This document shows positions 19,350 through 27,895 of a DNA stretch of 64,000 nucleotides, piece after piece. The position numbers and the translations under genes are program-made. The number at the start of each line of letters is the position of its first letter. Position 1 is the first letter of the stretch. The notes under the pieces were generated by a model. That model was not told the DNA's origin. It made no database searches and was given only the letters and a program-made list of their open reading frames with translations. The DNA is from Collinsella sp. (GTDB lineage: Bacteria; Actinomycetota; Coriobacteriia; Coriobacteriales; Coriobacteriaceae): the NCBI GenBank assembly GCA_019419585.1, contig DXZQ01000014.1, positions 6,484-70,483 on the forward strand. Reading direction: 5' to 3'.

Positions 19350-19493
19350 CTGGTGCCTTCCTGTTTTGCTTTGCTGACAATAAAACAGGATATACGCCCG
19401 CAACCAGCAACGCGGCATGTGCGCGAAAAATTAATAGACACACGGGGACGATTGGCGCAAAGCAACCTGTCCCCCATGCACCAAACCCTTGAC

Positions 19494-19671
19494 GGAAACG
19501 GCGACGCCGATGTTTTGACAATGTCAGCGAGCGCCACCCAGAGCGACAATTTGCCATTCAAAAGGCAAGGCATAGACCTTCTGGTCATGCCTTGCCTTTT
19601 GAATGGCAAATTGTCGCTCTGGGTGGCGCGCAGCGTCGACCGGTCCGTCGTTCGTTAGAACGGCGGAACCT
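19494..19671 (-). repeat. Long-hairpin 3'-end element, copy 2 (after the epimerase gene)
   Basis: The clearest copy. Arms 19531-19573 and 19587-19629 form a perfect 43-bp stem with a GACC-TTCT-GGTC tip. On the minus strand it is preceded by a 12-13-bp hairpin (loop TAAC) that starts two bases after the stop codon at 19672, and by CGACGCTGCGC; it is followed by CGCTCGCTGACATTG. No long reading frame lies within it. Confidence 0.85.
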
Positions 19672-20565
19672 CTAGAGCAACGTGACGCTAAAGGTGCGCT
19701 TGTCGGTAGCGCCGGGAGCCAGCGTGATGGTGTTGACCTTGTGCTCGAAGACGTCGTCCTCGGTGTCCATGGTGGTGTGGCCGGTCCAGGGCTCGAGCGC
19801 CACAAACGGGGCGTCGTTGGCGGCAGACCACACGCCGATATACTTAAAGCCCTCAAAGTCGATCTTGACGCCATGGCCCGACTTGCGACCGCGCAGCGTG
19901 AGCGTGGAGCCCGGGGTATCGGTGAACATGATGGCGTCGTTATCGAAGCTACGGTGCGTGATGGGCAGCACGTCCGAGTTATCGGGAGCCTTGTAGCTAC
20001 CCTCAAACGTCATAAGACCGTCGGGCGTGATGATAGGAGCCTCGTTAGTCCAAGCCTCGGTAAACGCCAATTCGTAATCCTCGAACGCCTCGTCCTCGGC
20101 ACCGGGGGCGGGCACGTTAAATGCAGGGTGACCGCCTACCGAGAACGGCAGGTCCACGTCGCCGGTGTTGGTGACGGCAAAGGTCTGGGTAAGCGTGGCG
20201 TCGCCGGTTAGGGCATAGGTCATGTTGAGCTTAAAGTAGAAGGGGAAAGCCTTGAGTGACTCGGGCGTGTCGGTGATCTCGTAGGTGACGGACGAGCCGT
20301 CCTCGGAGACCTCGACCAGCTTGTGCTCGACGATGCGAGCGAGTCCGTGGCGCGGCATCTCGCAGGTGCCGGCCGCAGATGTCGCCATGTTATTGCGCAG
20401 CGATCCCACGATGGGGAACAGGATAGGCGCATGCTTGCCCCAAAAGGCCGGGTCGCCCTGCCACAGATACTCGTTGCCGTTGAGGGCAAGGCTCGTGAGC
20501 TGGGCGCCCATGGAATCGATGGCCGCGGTGAGGCCGCCGCGCTTGATGGTAGTGACGGTGGACAT
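19672..20565 (-). CDS. Aldose 1-epimerase family protein (LacX/YeaD-like)
   Basis: 297 residues from ATG 20565 (GGAGG 7 bases upstream). Galactose-mutarotase fold: the segments GAQLTSLALNGNEYLWQGDPAFWGKHAPILFPIVG (core EYLWQGDPAFWGKHAPILFP) and VGGHPAFNVP, with the catalytic-region His in GGHPAF, match the LacX/YeaD subgroup rather than classical GalM. Probably interconverts sugar anomers or acts on a phosphosugar; the substrate cannot be read off. It stands alone. Confidence 0.85.
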   Translation of the reverse strand: MSTVTTIKRGGLTAAIDSMGAQLTSLALNGNEYLWQGDPAFWGKHAPILFPIVGSLRNNMATSAAGTCEMPRHGLARIVEHKLVEVSEDGSSVTYEITDTPESLKAFPFYFKLNMTYALTGDATLTQTFAVTNTGDVDLPFSVGGHPAFNVPAPGAEDEAFEDYELAFTEAWTNEAPIITPDGLMTFEGSYKAPDNSDVLPITHRSFDNDAIMFTDTPGSTLTLRGRKSGHGVKIDFEGFKYIGVWSAANDAPFVALEPWTGHTTMDTEDDVFEHKVNTITLAPGATDKRTFSVTLL

Positions 20566-20644
20566 GCTACTTCCTCCAATAGTAAACAACGGTGTCGAGG
20601 GCTATTGTCCCACTCTTGGCGGCGGGGTTGAGCGACAGGTGCAG

Positions 20645-21529
20645 TTATTGAGCAATAGCGTAAAGGTCAAACCCGCCCTGCGGCGTGCTATCGACCGTAT
20701 CGGGCGCCTGTGAATTAAAACTCACCGGAACCATGCGCTTTGAGGCACGGTAACGCGTGCCGTCGGTGGCGACGGGCGGCTCATCGACCGTGAGCTCGTA
20801 GTCGCCGGGCTTGAGCTCGATGCCGTCACCTTCGGAATTGACGTATTGGTACTCGTCGATCGCTTGCCCCTTGAGCGTGCGACCCACGATATGGACGAGC
20901 ATCTGGCTGTCGCCGCGCGCGGTGTCCCATGTCGCACCGTCCTTGACCTCGACCGACACATGCACCGAGCGCGTACGGCTGAGCGATTGCTCGACAGACA
21001 TCTCGACCTTGGCGGCGTCTTTGCGCTGTTGCTCCACGTGACTCCAGACACTTCCGATCGCCGAGCAAGCGATGACGCCGGCCATAAAGGCGATGAGAAT
21101 GGGGCCGAGCGGAGAGCGACGGCCCGCGTCTTCCTCGCGAGCCAGGTTAGGGCGATGGGTGGGGGCGGGCGCCTGGGCACCCTGCGCGGGCACGTCGAGT
21201 ATGCTGAAGGATGCCGTGCTGCCGGGGTCGATGGTATGGCGCGGCTGTGGGGTCTTTGCCGGCGAGATCGACATATCAGCCGGCTCGCCGAGCGTGGCCG
21301 TGGCATCGGCCTTCGCCTCGTCGGCCTCGGCCTGGGCCCAGGCCTGCTCGAAGGTCAGGGGCTCGGCGGGGTCGGAATCCTGGTCAGCGGCAGCGGATTC
21401 GACCGTGGCACCGGCATCAGAATCCGCCTCAGCCCCGTCACTCAACCCATCACCTGGCAAGGGCTCGTCCCAGCCCTCATCCGGAGCCTCGCCCTCGCTA
21501 TACCACCACTCAAAGGTATCGATATCCAT
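20645..21529 (-). CDS. Membrane-anchored protein with acidic cytoplasmic region and extracellular beta domain, unknown function
   Basis: 294 residues from ATG 21529 (AAGGGGG upstream). Residues 1-~135 are acidic and low-complexity (starting MDIDTFEWWYSEGE). One membrane helix follows (PILIAFMAGVIACSAIGSVW). The extracellular ~130 residues contain a beta-rich domain with IELKPGDYELTV...PVATDGTRY. That signature recurs in two proteins of the integrated island (31943-32974 with LRPGDYRLAI...DGTIY; 35027-36172 with LAEGDYTVSF...DGSAF), so the island proteins have a chromosomal relative. Function unknown. Confidence 0.7.
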   Translation of the reverse strand: MDIDTFEWWYSEGEAPDEGWDEPLPGDGLSDGAEADSDAGATVESAAADQDSDPAEPLTFEQAWAQAEADEAKADATATLGEPADMSISPAKTPQPRHTIDPGSTASFSILDVPAQGAQAPAPTHRPNLAREEDAGRRSPLGPILIAFMAGVIACSAIGSVWSHVEQQRKDAAKVEMSVEQSLSRTRSVHVSVEVKDGATWDTARGDSQMLVHIVGRTLKGQAIDEYQYVNSEGDGIELKPGDYELTVDEPPVATDGTRYRASKRMVPVSFNSQAPDTVDSTPQGGFDLYAIAQ

Positions 21530-21613
21530 ACGGGGCGCCCCCTTGGCCTCGCAAATAAACACTTGCTAGCCTTATACCCCCAGATGACACGGGAGCTCGC
21601 CGGCACAGACAGG

Positions 21614-21681
21614 AAAAGCGTCACAACATTCGACGCTTTTCCTCGTTTTCGAGATTTTCATCGAATGTTGTGACGGTTTGG
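21614..21681. repeat. 68-bp structured repeat, copy 1
   Basis: 67 of 68 bases identical to 26695-26762. It can fold two ways: a 9-bp hairpin AAAAGCGTC/GACGCTTTT, or a 14-bp hairpin GTCACAACATTCGA/TCGAATGTTGTGAC that shares bases with the first. Both copies lie downstream of a minus-strand gene, next to a GGGAC-type hairpin. Confidence 0.8.
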
Positions 21682-21699
21682 GCAGCAGCCACACCACGA

Positions 21700-21730
21700 A
21701 TGTGACGAAGGAGCAGTCCCCTTGTCACAT
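21700..21730 (-). terminator. Hairpin at the stop codon of the MerR gene
   Basis: ATGTGAC and GTCACAT flank a GC-rich core with AAGG/CCTT pairs, directly after the stop codon. It belongs to the same loose family as 14958-14992 and 49443-49473. No T-run follows. Confidence 0.5.
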
Positions 21731-22594
21731 CTAGAGGGCGACGGGGATTTGGATGCAGCAGAAGTCCTCTTGGTGGGACTCGTCGTAGCTCGTGGTATCG
21801 AGGTAGCAAAAGTCGAAAGCGTTGCCGATGGGCTGGAGCGCGTGCTTGTCCATGCAGGCCACGACGGCGCGGATGCCCTCGGGCTCGTACGGCATGCCCC
21901 AGCGGCTCATGCACAGGTATGTGCCCTCGGGCAGCACTTCGATGCCGATCTCTGCCAGCTCGGCGGGATCGCTCGGCAGCAGTTCCTCGGCACCGCGCGG
22001 CAGCACGGCAAAGGAGCCCGCGCCGGCGATAGGGTCGTCGGAATGCAGCGCCTCACGACGCAGCATGGCACCCCAGCCGCGCATGGGGCGCGTGCCCGTC
22101 AACGCACGCATGCGCAGGATGGCCCGCATGAGCGTGGGGTGAAGCATCGAGCGGCCGCGCTCGATATCGCCTGGAAACTCCTCAAAGACCACGTAGCGAC
22201 GCTCAAACTGCTTGAGCTCCGGCCTGCCCTCGCGCTCGCGCCAGTAAACCGCCTCGTCGTAAAAGCTCAGGCGCTCCTGCACGCTCGCGCGCTCGGCTTT
22301 GAGGCCGGCGATCTGTTCATCGAGCGCTTGCACCCGCGAGCGCAGGTGATCGGTCATCTCGCTAATGTCGAACGTCGAGGCTAGGCGGTCGATCTCATCG
22401 AGTTCGAGCCCTAGGTCACGTAGCATGCAGATCAGACGCATGAGCGGGATCTGCGTGGGCGAATAGAAACGGTAGCCCTTTTCGTTCACCACGGCGGGCT
22501 TAAACAGGCCGATCTTGTCGTAGTAGATGAGCGTTTGGCGCGAAACATTAAACAAGCTCGCCATCTCGCTAATCGCATACATGCCCGTCTGCAT
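21731..22594 (-). CDS. MerR-family regulator with GyrI-like effector domain
   Basis: Transcription factor, 287 residues from ATG 22594 (GGGAGG 4 bases upstream). N-terminal MerR helix-turn-helix: YAISEMASLFNVSRQTLIYYDKIGLFKP (core FNVSRQTLIYYDKIGLF), followed by the Arg/Tyr wing RFYSPTQ and a dimerisation coiled coil. The C-terminal ~150 residues look like a GyrI/AraC-E ligand-binding domain ending FDFCYLDTTSYDESHQEDFCCIQIPV. Multidrug-type MerR activators share this build. It may control neighbours; target unknown. Confidence 0.88.
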   Translation of the reverse strand: MQTGMYAISEMASLFNVSRQTLIYYDKIGLFKPAVVNEKGYRFYSPTQIPLMRLICMLRDLGLELDEIDRLASTFDISEMTDHLRSRVQALDEQIAGLKAERASVQERLSFYDEAVYWREREGRPELKQFERRYVVFEEFPGDIERGRSMLHPTLMRAILRMRALTGTRPMRGWGAMLRREALHSDDPIAGAGSFAVLPRGAEELLPSDPAELAEIGIEVLPEGTYLCMSRWGMPYEPEGIRAVVACMDKHALQPIGNAFDFCYLDTTSYDESHQEDFCCIQIPVAL

Positions 22595-22686
22595 AGGTCC
22601 TCCCGACACATCCCTTTTGCGCACAAAGCCCGCCGCCCACAGGGGCAGCGGGCTCAAACACTACTCGTATCCTACCCTAAAGACGC

Positions 22687-23265
22687 CTATGACCAGCGCT
22701 TATAGTTTGCACATGACACGCCGACGGCCTCGAGCGCCTTGGCGGCGATGTGATGCACCGCGTCATCGAGCGTGGCGGGGCCGTTGTAAAACGTAAGCAT
22801 GGGCGGCATGAGCATGACGCCCGGCACGCGCGCCAGGCGCGCCATGTTGTCGATGTGAATGGCGCTGAAGGGCGTCTCGCGCACCATGAGCACCAGGCGG
22901 CGCTGCTCTTTCATCTGAACATCGGCCGCGCGCAGCAACAGGTTTTCGCTGTAGCCTCTCGCGATGCCGGCGAGCGTCTTCATGGAGCAGGGCGCCACGA
23001 TCATGCCGTCGACCGGATAGGTGCCGCTTGCGATGGCGGCGCCGATGTTCTTGTTGTCGTAGACCACATCGGCATGGCACGCAAACTCGTCGAGCGTCAT
23101 GCCGAGCTCCTGCTCGATGGTAATCTCTCCCCCGCGCGTGACGACAAGCGCCGACTCGGCACCGGCCTGACGCAGGCATTTGAGGCACTCAAGGCCCAGC
23201 GCGGCACCGCTGGCGCCAGACACGCCAACGACAATGCGACGGGGACGGACAGAAGACTCAGGCAT
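22687..23265 (-). CDS. ubiX: UbiX-family flavin prenyltransferase
   Basis: Joins dimethylallyl monophosphate to reduced FMN to make prenylated FMN, the cofactor of UbiD decarboxylases. 192 residues from ATG 23265 (TTAGGAG 5 bases upstream). Seen: nucleotide-binding GVSGASGAALGLECL, MIVAPCSMKTLAGIARGYSENLLLRAADV and the C-terminal PMLTFYNGP. It lies 190 bases downstream of ubiD, its enzyme partner, with a long-hairpin element between them. Confidence 0.93.
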   Translation of the reverse strand: MPESSVRPRRIVVGVSGASGAALGLECLKCLRQAGAESALVVTRGGEITIEQELGMTLDEFACHADVVYDNKNIGAAIASGTYPVDGMIVAPCSMKTLAGIARGYSENLLLRAADVQMKEQRRLVLMVRETPFSAIHIDNMARLARVPGVMLMPPMLTFYNGPATLDDAVHHIAAKALEAVGVSCANYKRWS

Positions 23266-23300
23266 GACAACTCCTAACAACAAAATGGCAGCTATAGGTC

Positions 23301-23455
23301 GGGCAATGTCAGTGAGCGCGCACCTGGCGAGGCAAGGTGCCCCGAAACAAGAAGGCATAGGGCTTATGCCCATGCCTTCGCAGTTGAGGGGCAGATTGCC
23401 CGCCAGGCGCGGGCGCAGCGTCGAGTGGTCCGGCGTTCGGTAGAACGCCGGAACC
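23301..23455 (-). repeat. Long-hairpin 3'-end element, copy 3 (after ubiD)
   Basis: Same order as copies 1 and 2: stop codon, 12-bp hairpin with loop TACC, CGACGCTGCGC, long hairpin, then CTCACTGACATTG. The long-hairpin arms differ in sequence from the other copies (tip GGGC-TTAT-GCCC instead of GACC-TTCT-GGTC on the plus strand) but still pair, so pairing appears to be preserved by compensating changes. Confidence 0.75.
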
Positions 23456-24943
23456 TTAGAAAGAAAGCTCCGCTGCCCACTTGTCCTGGTCGATCTCCAT
23501 GAACTGCGAGCGGATGAAGTTCTTCTTGAGGTTAAACGGAACCGTGCAGTCGAAGATGGCCTTGCAGGCGATGCCGTGCTCGCGGATGCTCGGGTCAAAC
23601 GCCGGGTCGTTGGACGGGTCGAGCACGTGGCAGTGGCAACCGGGGATGGTGATGAGGTCCACGTCGGCCTGGAAGCGCGTGGTCATGGCCCACATCACGT
23701 CGCTCATGTCGAAGATGTCGACATCCTCGTCAACCAGGATCACATGCTTGAGCTCGGAGAATGCCGAGAAGGCGAGCATGGCGGCGTTGCGCTGACGACC
23801 CTCGTCGTTCTTGCTCGACTTCTTGAACTGCATGATGGCAACGAACTTGCCGCCACCGCAGGGAGCAGCGTGGACGTTGAGCAGGCGGCCCGGGATAGCG
23901 GTCTCGACCATCTTGTAGATGGAAGCCTCGGTGGGGATGCCCGCCATGGACACGTGCTCGTGCGAAGGGCCGATGCAGCTCTCCATGATGGGATTGACGC
24001 GTGTGGTGACGGCGGTGATCTTGATCACCGGGCAGACCTTGGCGCCACCGGTGTAGCCGGGGAACTCGGGCATGGCATAGCCGTGGCCGTTGACGTCCTC
24101 GTTGATGGTCTCGTCGTGCATGAGGTAGCCCTCGAGCACGTACTCGGCATTGGCGATGCACTTCTGCGGAACGGTAACGCAGTCGGCGAGCTCGACGGCA
24201 TGGCCGCGCAGGGCGCCGGCGATCTGCAGCTCGTTGAAGCCGAGCGGCGTGGTGGGAGCCTCGAAGCCGCAGCACATGTACACGGCGGGGTCCAAGCCGA
24301 TGGAGATGGAGATGGGCATGTCCTCGCCGCGCTGGCAGTACTCGTCAAAGAATGCGCCCAGGTGACGGCTGCCCGGGGTAATCCACATGGCGAGCTTGTC
24401 CTTGTCGACGCAGGAGAAGCGGTGGATGGTCACGTCGGACTGGGAGCCGTCGGGGCTCGTGCCGTAGGCGAGGCCCATGGTGATGTAGGGGCCGCCGTCG
24501 ACGGGCGTGTTGGTGGGAGCGGGGACGATCTTGCGCAGGTCAAAGCCCTCGTCGGTCGCCTTGTACACGACCTCCTGGCAGTCGACATGCTTGCCCTCGG
24601 CGATCTGCTCGGGCGCGATCAGGTTCTCGAAGCGCTTGCCGATTTCGAGGCCCAGGTGCTCCTCGTCAAGGTCGAGCAGGGCGGCAACGCGCTTGCGGCT
24701 GGCAAGCATGCCGATGCAGACCTTGGCATCGTCAAAGCCCTTGACGTTGTTGAAGACCATCGCCGGGCCCTCTTTGGTCGGGCGCATAACGGTGCCGCCG
24801 GCACCGACGTGACGATAGACACCCGAGACCTCGGCGCCCGGGTCGACCTGAGTGTCGGTCTCGAGCAGCTGGCCCGGCATCTCACGCAAAAAGTCGAGCG
24901 CGGAGCGCAGGTCGTGGATCTGGGAAGCATCGGTAGTGGACAT
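23456..24943 (-). CDS. UbiD-family prenyl-FMN-dependent decarboxylase
   Basis: Reversible non-oxidative decarboxylase for aromatic or alpha,beta-unsaturated acids. 495 residues from ATG 24943 (AAAGGAG 6 bases upstream). The family's Glu pair is in NAEYVLEGY, the metal/cofactor region has TIHRFSCVDKDKLAMWI and SRHLGAFFDEY, and PEFPGYTGG follows. Length and the MGLAYGTSPDG stretch fit the hydroxyarylic-acid (LpdC/AroY-like) branch, but substrate is not resolved. Neighbours ubiX, an SLC13-type transporter and an LpdD-like gene make an aromatic-acid decarboxylation locus. Confidence 0.92.
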   Translation of the reverse strand: MSTTDASQIHDLRSALDFLREMPGQLLETDTQVDPGAEVSGVYRHVGAGGTVMRPTKEGPAMVFNNVKGFDDAKVCIGMLASRKRVAALLDLDEEHLGLEIGKRFENLIAPEQIAEGKHVDCQEVVYKATDEGFDLRKIVPAPTNTPVDGGPYITMGLAYGTSPDGSQSDVTIHRFSCVDKDKLAMWITPGSRHLGAFFDEYCQRGEDMPISISIGLDPAVYMCCGFEAPTTPLGFNELQIAGALRGHAVELADCVTVPQKCIANAEYVLEGYLMHDETINEDVNGHGYAMPEFPGYTGGAKVCPVIKITAVTTRVNPIMESCIGPSHEHVSMAGIPTEASIYKMVETAIPGRLLNVHAAPCGGGKFVAIMQFKKSSKNDEGRQRNAAMLAFSAFSELKHVILVDEDVDIFDMSDVMWAMTTRFQADVDLITIPGCHCHVLDPSNDPAFDPSIREHGIACKAIFDCTVPFNLKKNFIRSQFMEIDQDKWAAELSF

Positions 24944-25086
24944 AGCGTGCTCCTTTCGGGAGAGTGCCCGGCGACGGGAGTGCCGCCGGGCTGGGTAACG
25001 TAGTGGGGCCGCAGCGCTTATAGATGGAGCGCTTGGCAACTCGCGGTTCAAGCACTCGGATGTTTGCAGCCCAAGCGCTCGGCCGC

Positions 25087-26544
25087 TTACATCAGGCCAA
25101 AGAGATGGAACCAGGCGACCTCGACCAGCACGACGATAAAGACGACCGCGGTGAGGGGAATGCCCATGCGCATGGCCTCTTTGGAGGTGTAGCCGCCGGC
25201 GTCCTTGCCTTCGCCGATAAGGATCGGCAGGTTATGGAACGGCAGGATGTAGTGGATGTTGATGGACGTGAAGACGATGAGCGCCACGGCGAGCGGGCTC
25301 ACGCTGGAGCCGGCCGCGAAGCTGATGAACGCCGGCACGCACACGCCGAGCACGGCCATGACCGAGCCCATGAACATATGGATAACCATGGAGAGCGCGG
25401 CGACAAGCAGGGCGAACAGGAAGATGTTCTCGGGCACGGAGCTGGGGAGCACGACATCGGCGATCCAGGCGTTCATACCGGTGGCACCGCCCACGGAACC
25501 CACGGCCATGGCGGCCGTCAGGAACATGAGGGACTTGATGTCGACGGCGTTCCAGCTGGCGGGGGTGAGGACCTCGCCGATGATGGGCATGGCGAGGCAG
25601 ACGCCGATGGCCAGGGTGACCCAGCCGATGTAATCGCCCGAGACGGTGAGCCACAGCGCGATGGCGATGACAAGCCACACGATGGTGCGGATCTCCTTGA
25701 CGGAGAGCTTGCCGAGCGCGGCCTGCTTGGCCACGATCTGCTCGCGATCGTAGACGAGCTCCTTGCTGGGCTTAAAGAGGAAGAGGCCCAGGAACAGGGT
25801 GCACAGCAGCGCGACCAGCATAGGCACGCTCATGTACAGGAACCAGTCGACAAAGGACGGGCTCATGCCGCCGGCCTCGGCGCTGTACTGCGCAACGAGC
25901 GGGTTGAGCGTGGAGTCGCCTGTCAGGAAGAACATGGAGCCGGGGGCAGCAGCGGCAAACACAAGGAAGCCGAGCTTGCCGCGGTCGTCGTCACCGTAGC
26001 CGGCGGACTCGGCGATGACCGAGACAACGGCGAGGATGAGGAAGGCACGGGGGAACGGATGCGGAATGAGTAGCGACAGCACAAAGGTGAGCGCGAAAAT
26101 CGAGATGATGAGCGACTTGGCATCGCGCACGAACTTGAGCATGAACGCATAGGCGATACGCTCGCCCAGGCCCGACTCCTTGACCGCGCTGGCGATGAGG
26201 TAGGCGCCGATGACGAGCCACATGGTGGCTTTGGTCCACGAGCTAAACGTGGAGGCGACCGTCGCCGAGATGCTCGCGGCGCCCGTGTCGTCCACGCACA
26301 CCTTGAACAGAACAAGCAGCGCGCAGTAGAGCAGGCCCACAAAGCCCGGCTGTGCCACGCCACATGCCCAGAACACCACCGTGGCGAGCGTCAGCGCCAG
26401 ACAGGTCTGACCGCCGACCGTGAGCTCGACCGTCGAGCTCAGCTCCGCCAAAGGAAGAAACTTCACCAGCAAAAAGACAACGATACCCAGCACAAAGCCA
26501 ATTTCGCGCTTGGTGATCTTAAACGCCTTCTTTTCCGCTTCCAT
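25087..26544 (-). CDS. SLC13/DASS-type anion:sodium symporter
   Basis: Inner-membrane transporter of about 12 helices, 485 residues from ATG 26544. The family hairpins are recognisable (LTGDSTLNPLVAQY and the C-terminal SINIHYILPFHNLPILIGEG, equivalent to the SNT-type substrate motifs). These proteins move di- and tricarboxylates or related anions. It is 143 bases upstream of ubiD on the same strand, so import of the acid that UbiD decarboxylates is the likely job; this is inferred from context. Confidence 0.88.
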   Translation of the reverse strand: MEAEKKAFKITKREIGFVLGIVVFLLVKFLPLAELSSTVELTVGGQTCLALTLATVVFWACGVAQPGFVGLLYCALLVLFKVCVDDTGAASISATVASTFSSWTKATMWLVIGAYLIASAVKESGLGERIAYAFMLKFVRDAKSLIISIFALTFVLSLLIPHPFPRAFLILAVVSVIAESAGYGDDDRGKLGFLVFAAAAPGSMFFLTGDSTLNPLVAQYSAEAGGMSPSFVDWFLYMSVPMLVALLCTLFLGLFLFKPSKELVYDREQIVAKQAALGKLSVKEIRTIVWLVIAIALWLTVSGDYIGWVTLAIGVCLAMPIIGEVLTPASWNAVDIKSLMFLTAAMAVGSVGGATGMNAWIADVVLPSSVPENIFLFALLVAALSMVIHMFMGSVMAVLGVCVPAFISFAAGSSVSPLAVALIVFTSINIHYILPFHNLPILIGEGKDAGGYTSKEAMRMGIPLTAVVFIVVLVEVAWFHLFGLM

Positions 26545-26694
26545 CTCCCCACCTTTCTTGTTGGGGGCGCTCCGGATTCGCAGCCACGTTGCCACTTAAA
26601 AAGGGGCGCCCGTTATCGGACACCCCTTACGTTGCGCTGTGTTGTGGCAATACAGTCAAGCGGGATTTTTGGATGAGAAGCGATCCTCTGGACA

Positions 26695-26762
26695 AAAAGC
26701 GTCACAACATTCGACGCTTTTCCTCGTTTTCGAGATTTTCATCAAATGTTGTGACGGTTTGG
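26695..26762. repeat. 68-bp structured repeat, copy 2
   Basis: One base different from 21614-21681. Directly followed by a hairpin with ATGTG/CACAT ends (about 26764-26791) that includes the stop codon of the next minus-strand gene. Confidence 0.8.
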
Positions 26763-26786
26763 ATGTGGCAAAGGGACTGTCTTTTT

Positions 26787-27734
26787 TCACATAGCGAGGG
26801 CTGCGCGGATGGAGGGGACCTCCAGAGCCTCGCGGAGCCAGGGGGCCAGCTGCTCGGGGTGACCCTGCAGGTAGCCTTTAAGCTCGGACGGGGCCACGCG
26901 GCGCACTTCCGAGATCTCCTCTTGGTTGATATGCAGCTCGCCCGGCTCAACATGGGCAAGGTAGACCTCGCACCATTCGCACTCGCAGCGGCCGTCGCCG
27001 TGGTCCTCGCGGTACACCACGTGTCCGAGGTGCTTGAGCTGATCGGGCTCGCGCGTGATGCCAAGCTCTTCGTTGATGCGACGTGCCGTGGCGGCCGCGA
27101 CGTCTTCCCCGGGGAGCGGATGGCCGGCACAGCCATCGGCCAGCACCCCGCCCCACAGGCGTTTGAGCGGACTGCGACGACAGAGCAGCAGGCGCGCGTC
27201 TTCGCCCTGGCCCTCGACCAGAAGCGTCAGAAATGCCTGATGCAGGATTCCCTCGCCGGTATGGGCCTCGATGCGGTCGACGGGGCCAAGCGCCTCGCCG
27301 GTCGCGGCATCGACCGCCACGACCTCGGCGCCTGCGCCGCCCTCATCCCAGCCGGCGCGCAGAATGCGGGCTGCGGCCTCCTCGAGCGCGGCGATGAGTT
27401 CCTTGGTGGTATCGAGCATGCGCCGCAAGTCGTCCGCGGTCGCGTTCTCCACATGAAAACCCGTGCTTGCAACTACCGGCACGCCAAAGCGCGTGGCCAG
27501 CGCCGCCGCAATATCGTGCGCCGGAATTTCGTCTCGATGGCACGGAACGGCCAGGATGCTCACCGTCGCCGTACGGCCGGGCTCGGGGCGAGGAATGGCC
27601 TGCGCCGTGGCGCCCAGGTGCGCAAACTCCGGCGAGCAGGCGTACACCGCCATGCCTCGCGGCGTCACCGTCAACTGGGCCTCGAGCGCAAACTTGCCCT
27701 CGCCCACTACAACCTTTGTCGTGTGCATACCCAT
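26787..27734 (-). CDS. LpdD-like domain fused to an isopentenyl-diphosphate isomerase-like Nudix domain
   Basis: 315 residues from ATG 27734 (AGGAG 5 bases upstream). Residues 1-~125 resemble the small LpdD-type protein that accompanies UbiD decarboxylases (PCHRDEIPAHDIAAALA, then TGFHVENATADDLRRML). Residues ~138-305 align with type 1 isopentenyl-diphosphate isomerase: LHQAFLTLL, LLLCRRSPLKRLWGG, CAGHP, RRINEELG, ECEWCEVYLA and a late Trp299. His205 and both Glu251/Glu253 are kept, but the residue aligning with the isomerase's catalytic Cys is Ala203, with Cys202 next to it. So it may hydrolyse rather than isomerise the prenyl diphosphate. It is upstream of ubiD/ubiX on the same strand. Confidence 0.78.
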   Translation of the reverse strand: MGMHTTKVVVGEGKFALEAQLTVTPRGMAVYACSPEFAHLGATAQAIPRPEPGRTATVSILAVPCHRDEIPAHDIAAALATRFGVPVVASTGFHVENATADDLRRMLDTTKELIAALEEAAARILRAGWDEGGAGAEVVAVDAATGEALGPVDRIEAHTGEGILHQAFLTLLVEGQGEDARLLLCRRSPLKRLWGGVLADGCAGHPLPGEDVAAATARRINEELGITREPDQLKHLGHVVYREDHGDGRCECEWCEVYLAHVEPGELHINQEEISEVRRVAPSELKGYLQGHPEQLAPWLREALEVPSIRAALAM

Positions 27735-27895
27735 GGGATCTCCTGTCGCCCGCAATGTACCTGAGACCATCTTCGCCTGTATTGCGACTATACAGGCAAG
27801 CGCAGCCTGCGACAAAGGAGGCAGGCACCTGACACATTCTGTTAGAGTTGCAGGGATTGAATCCCGCTTATTCATGCGACATTGGAGTGACAACC

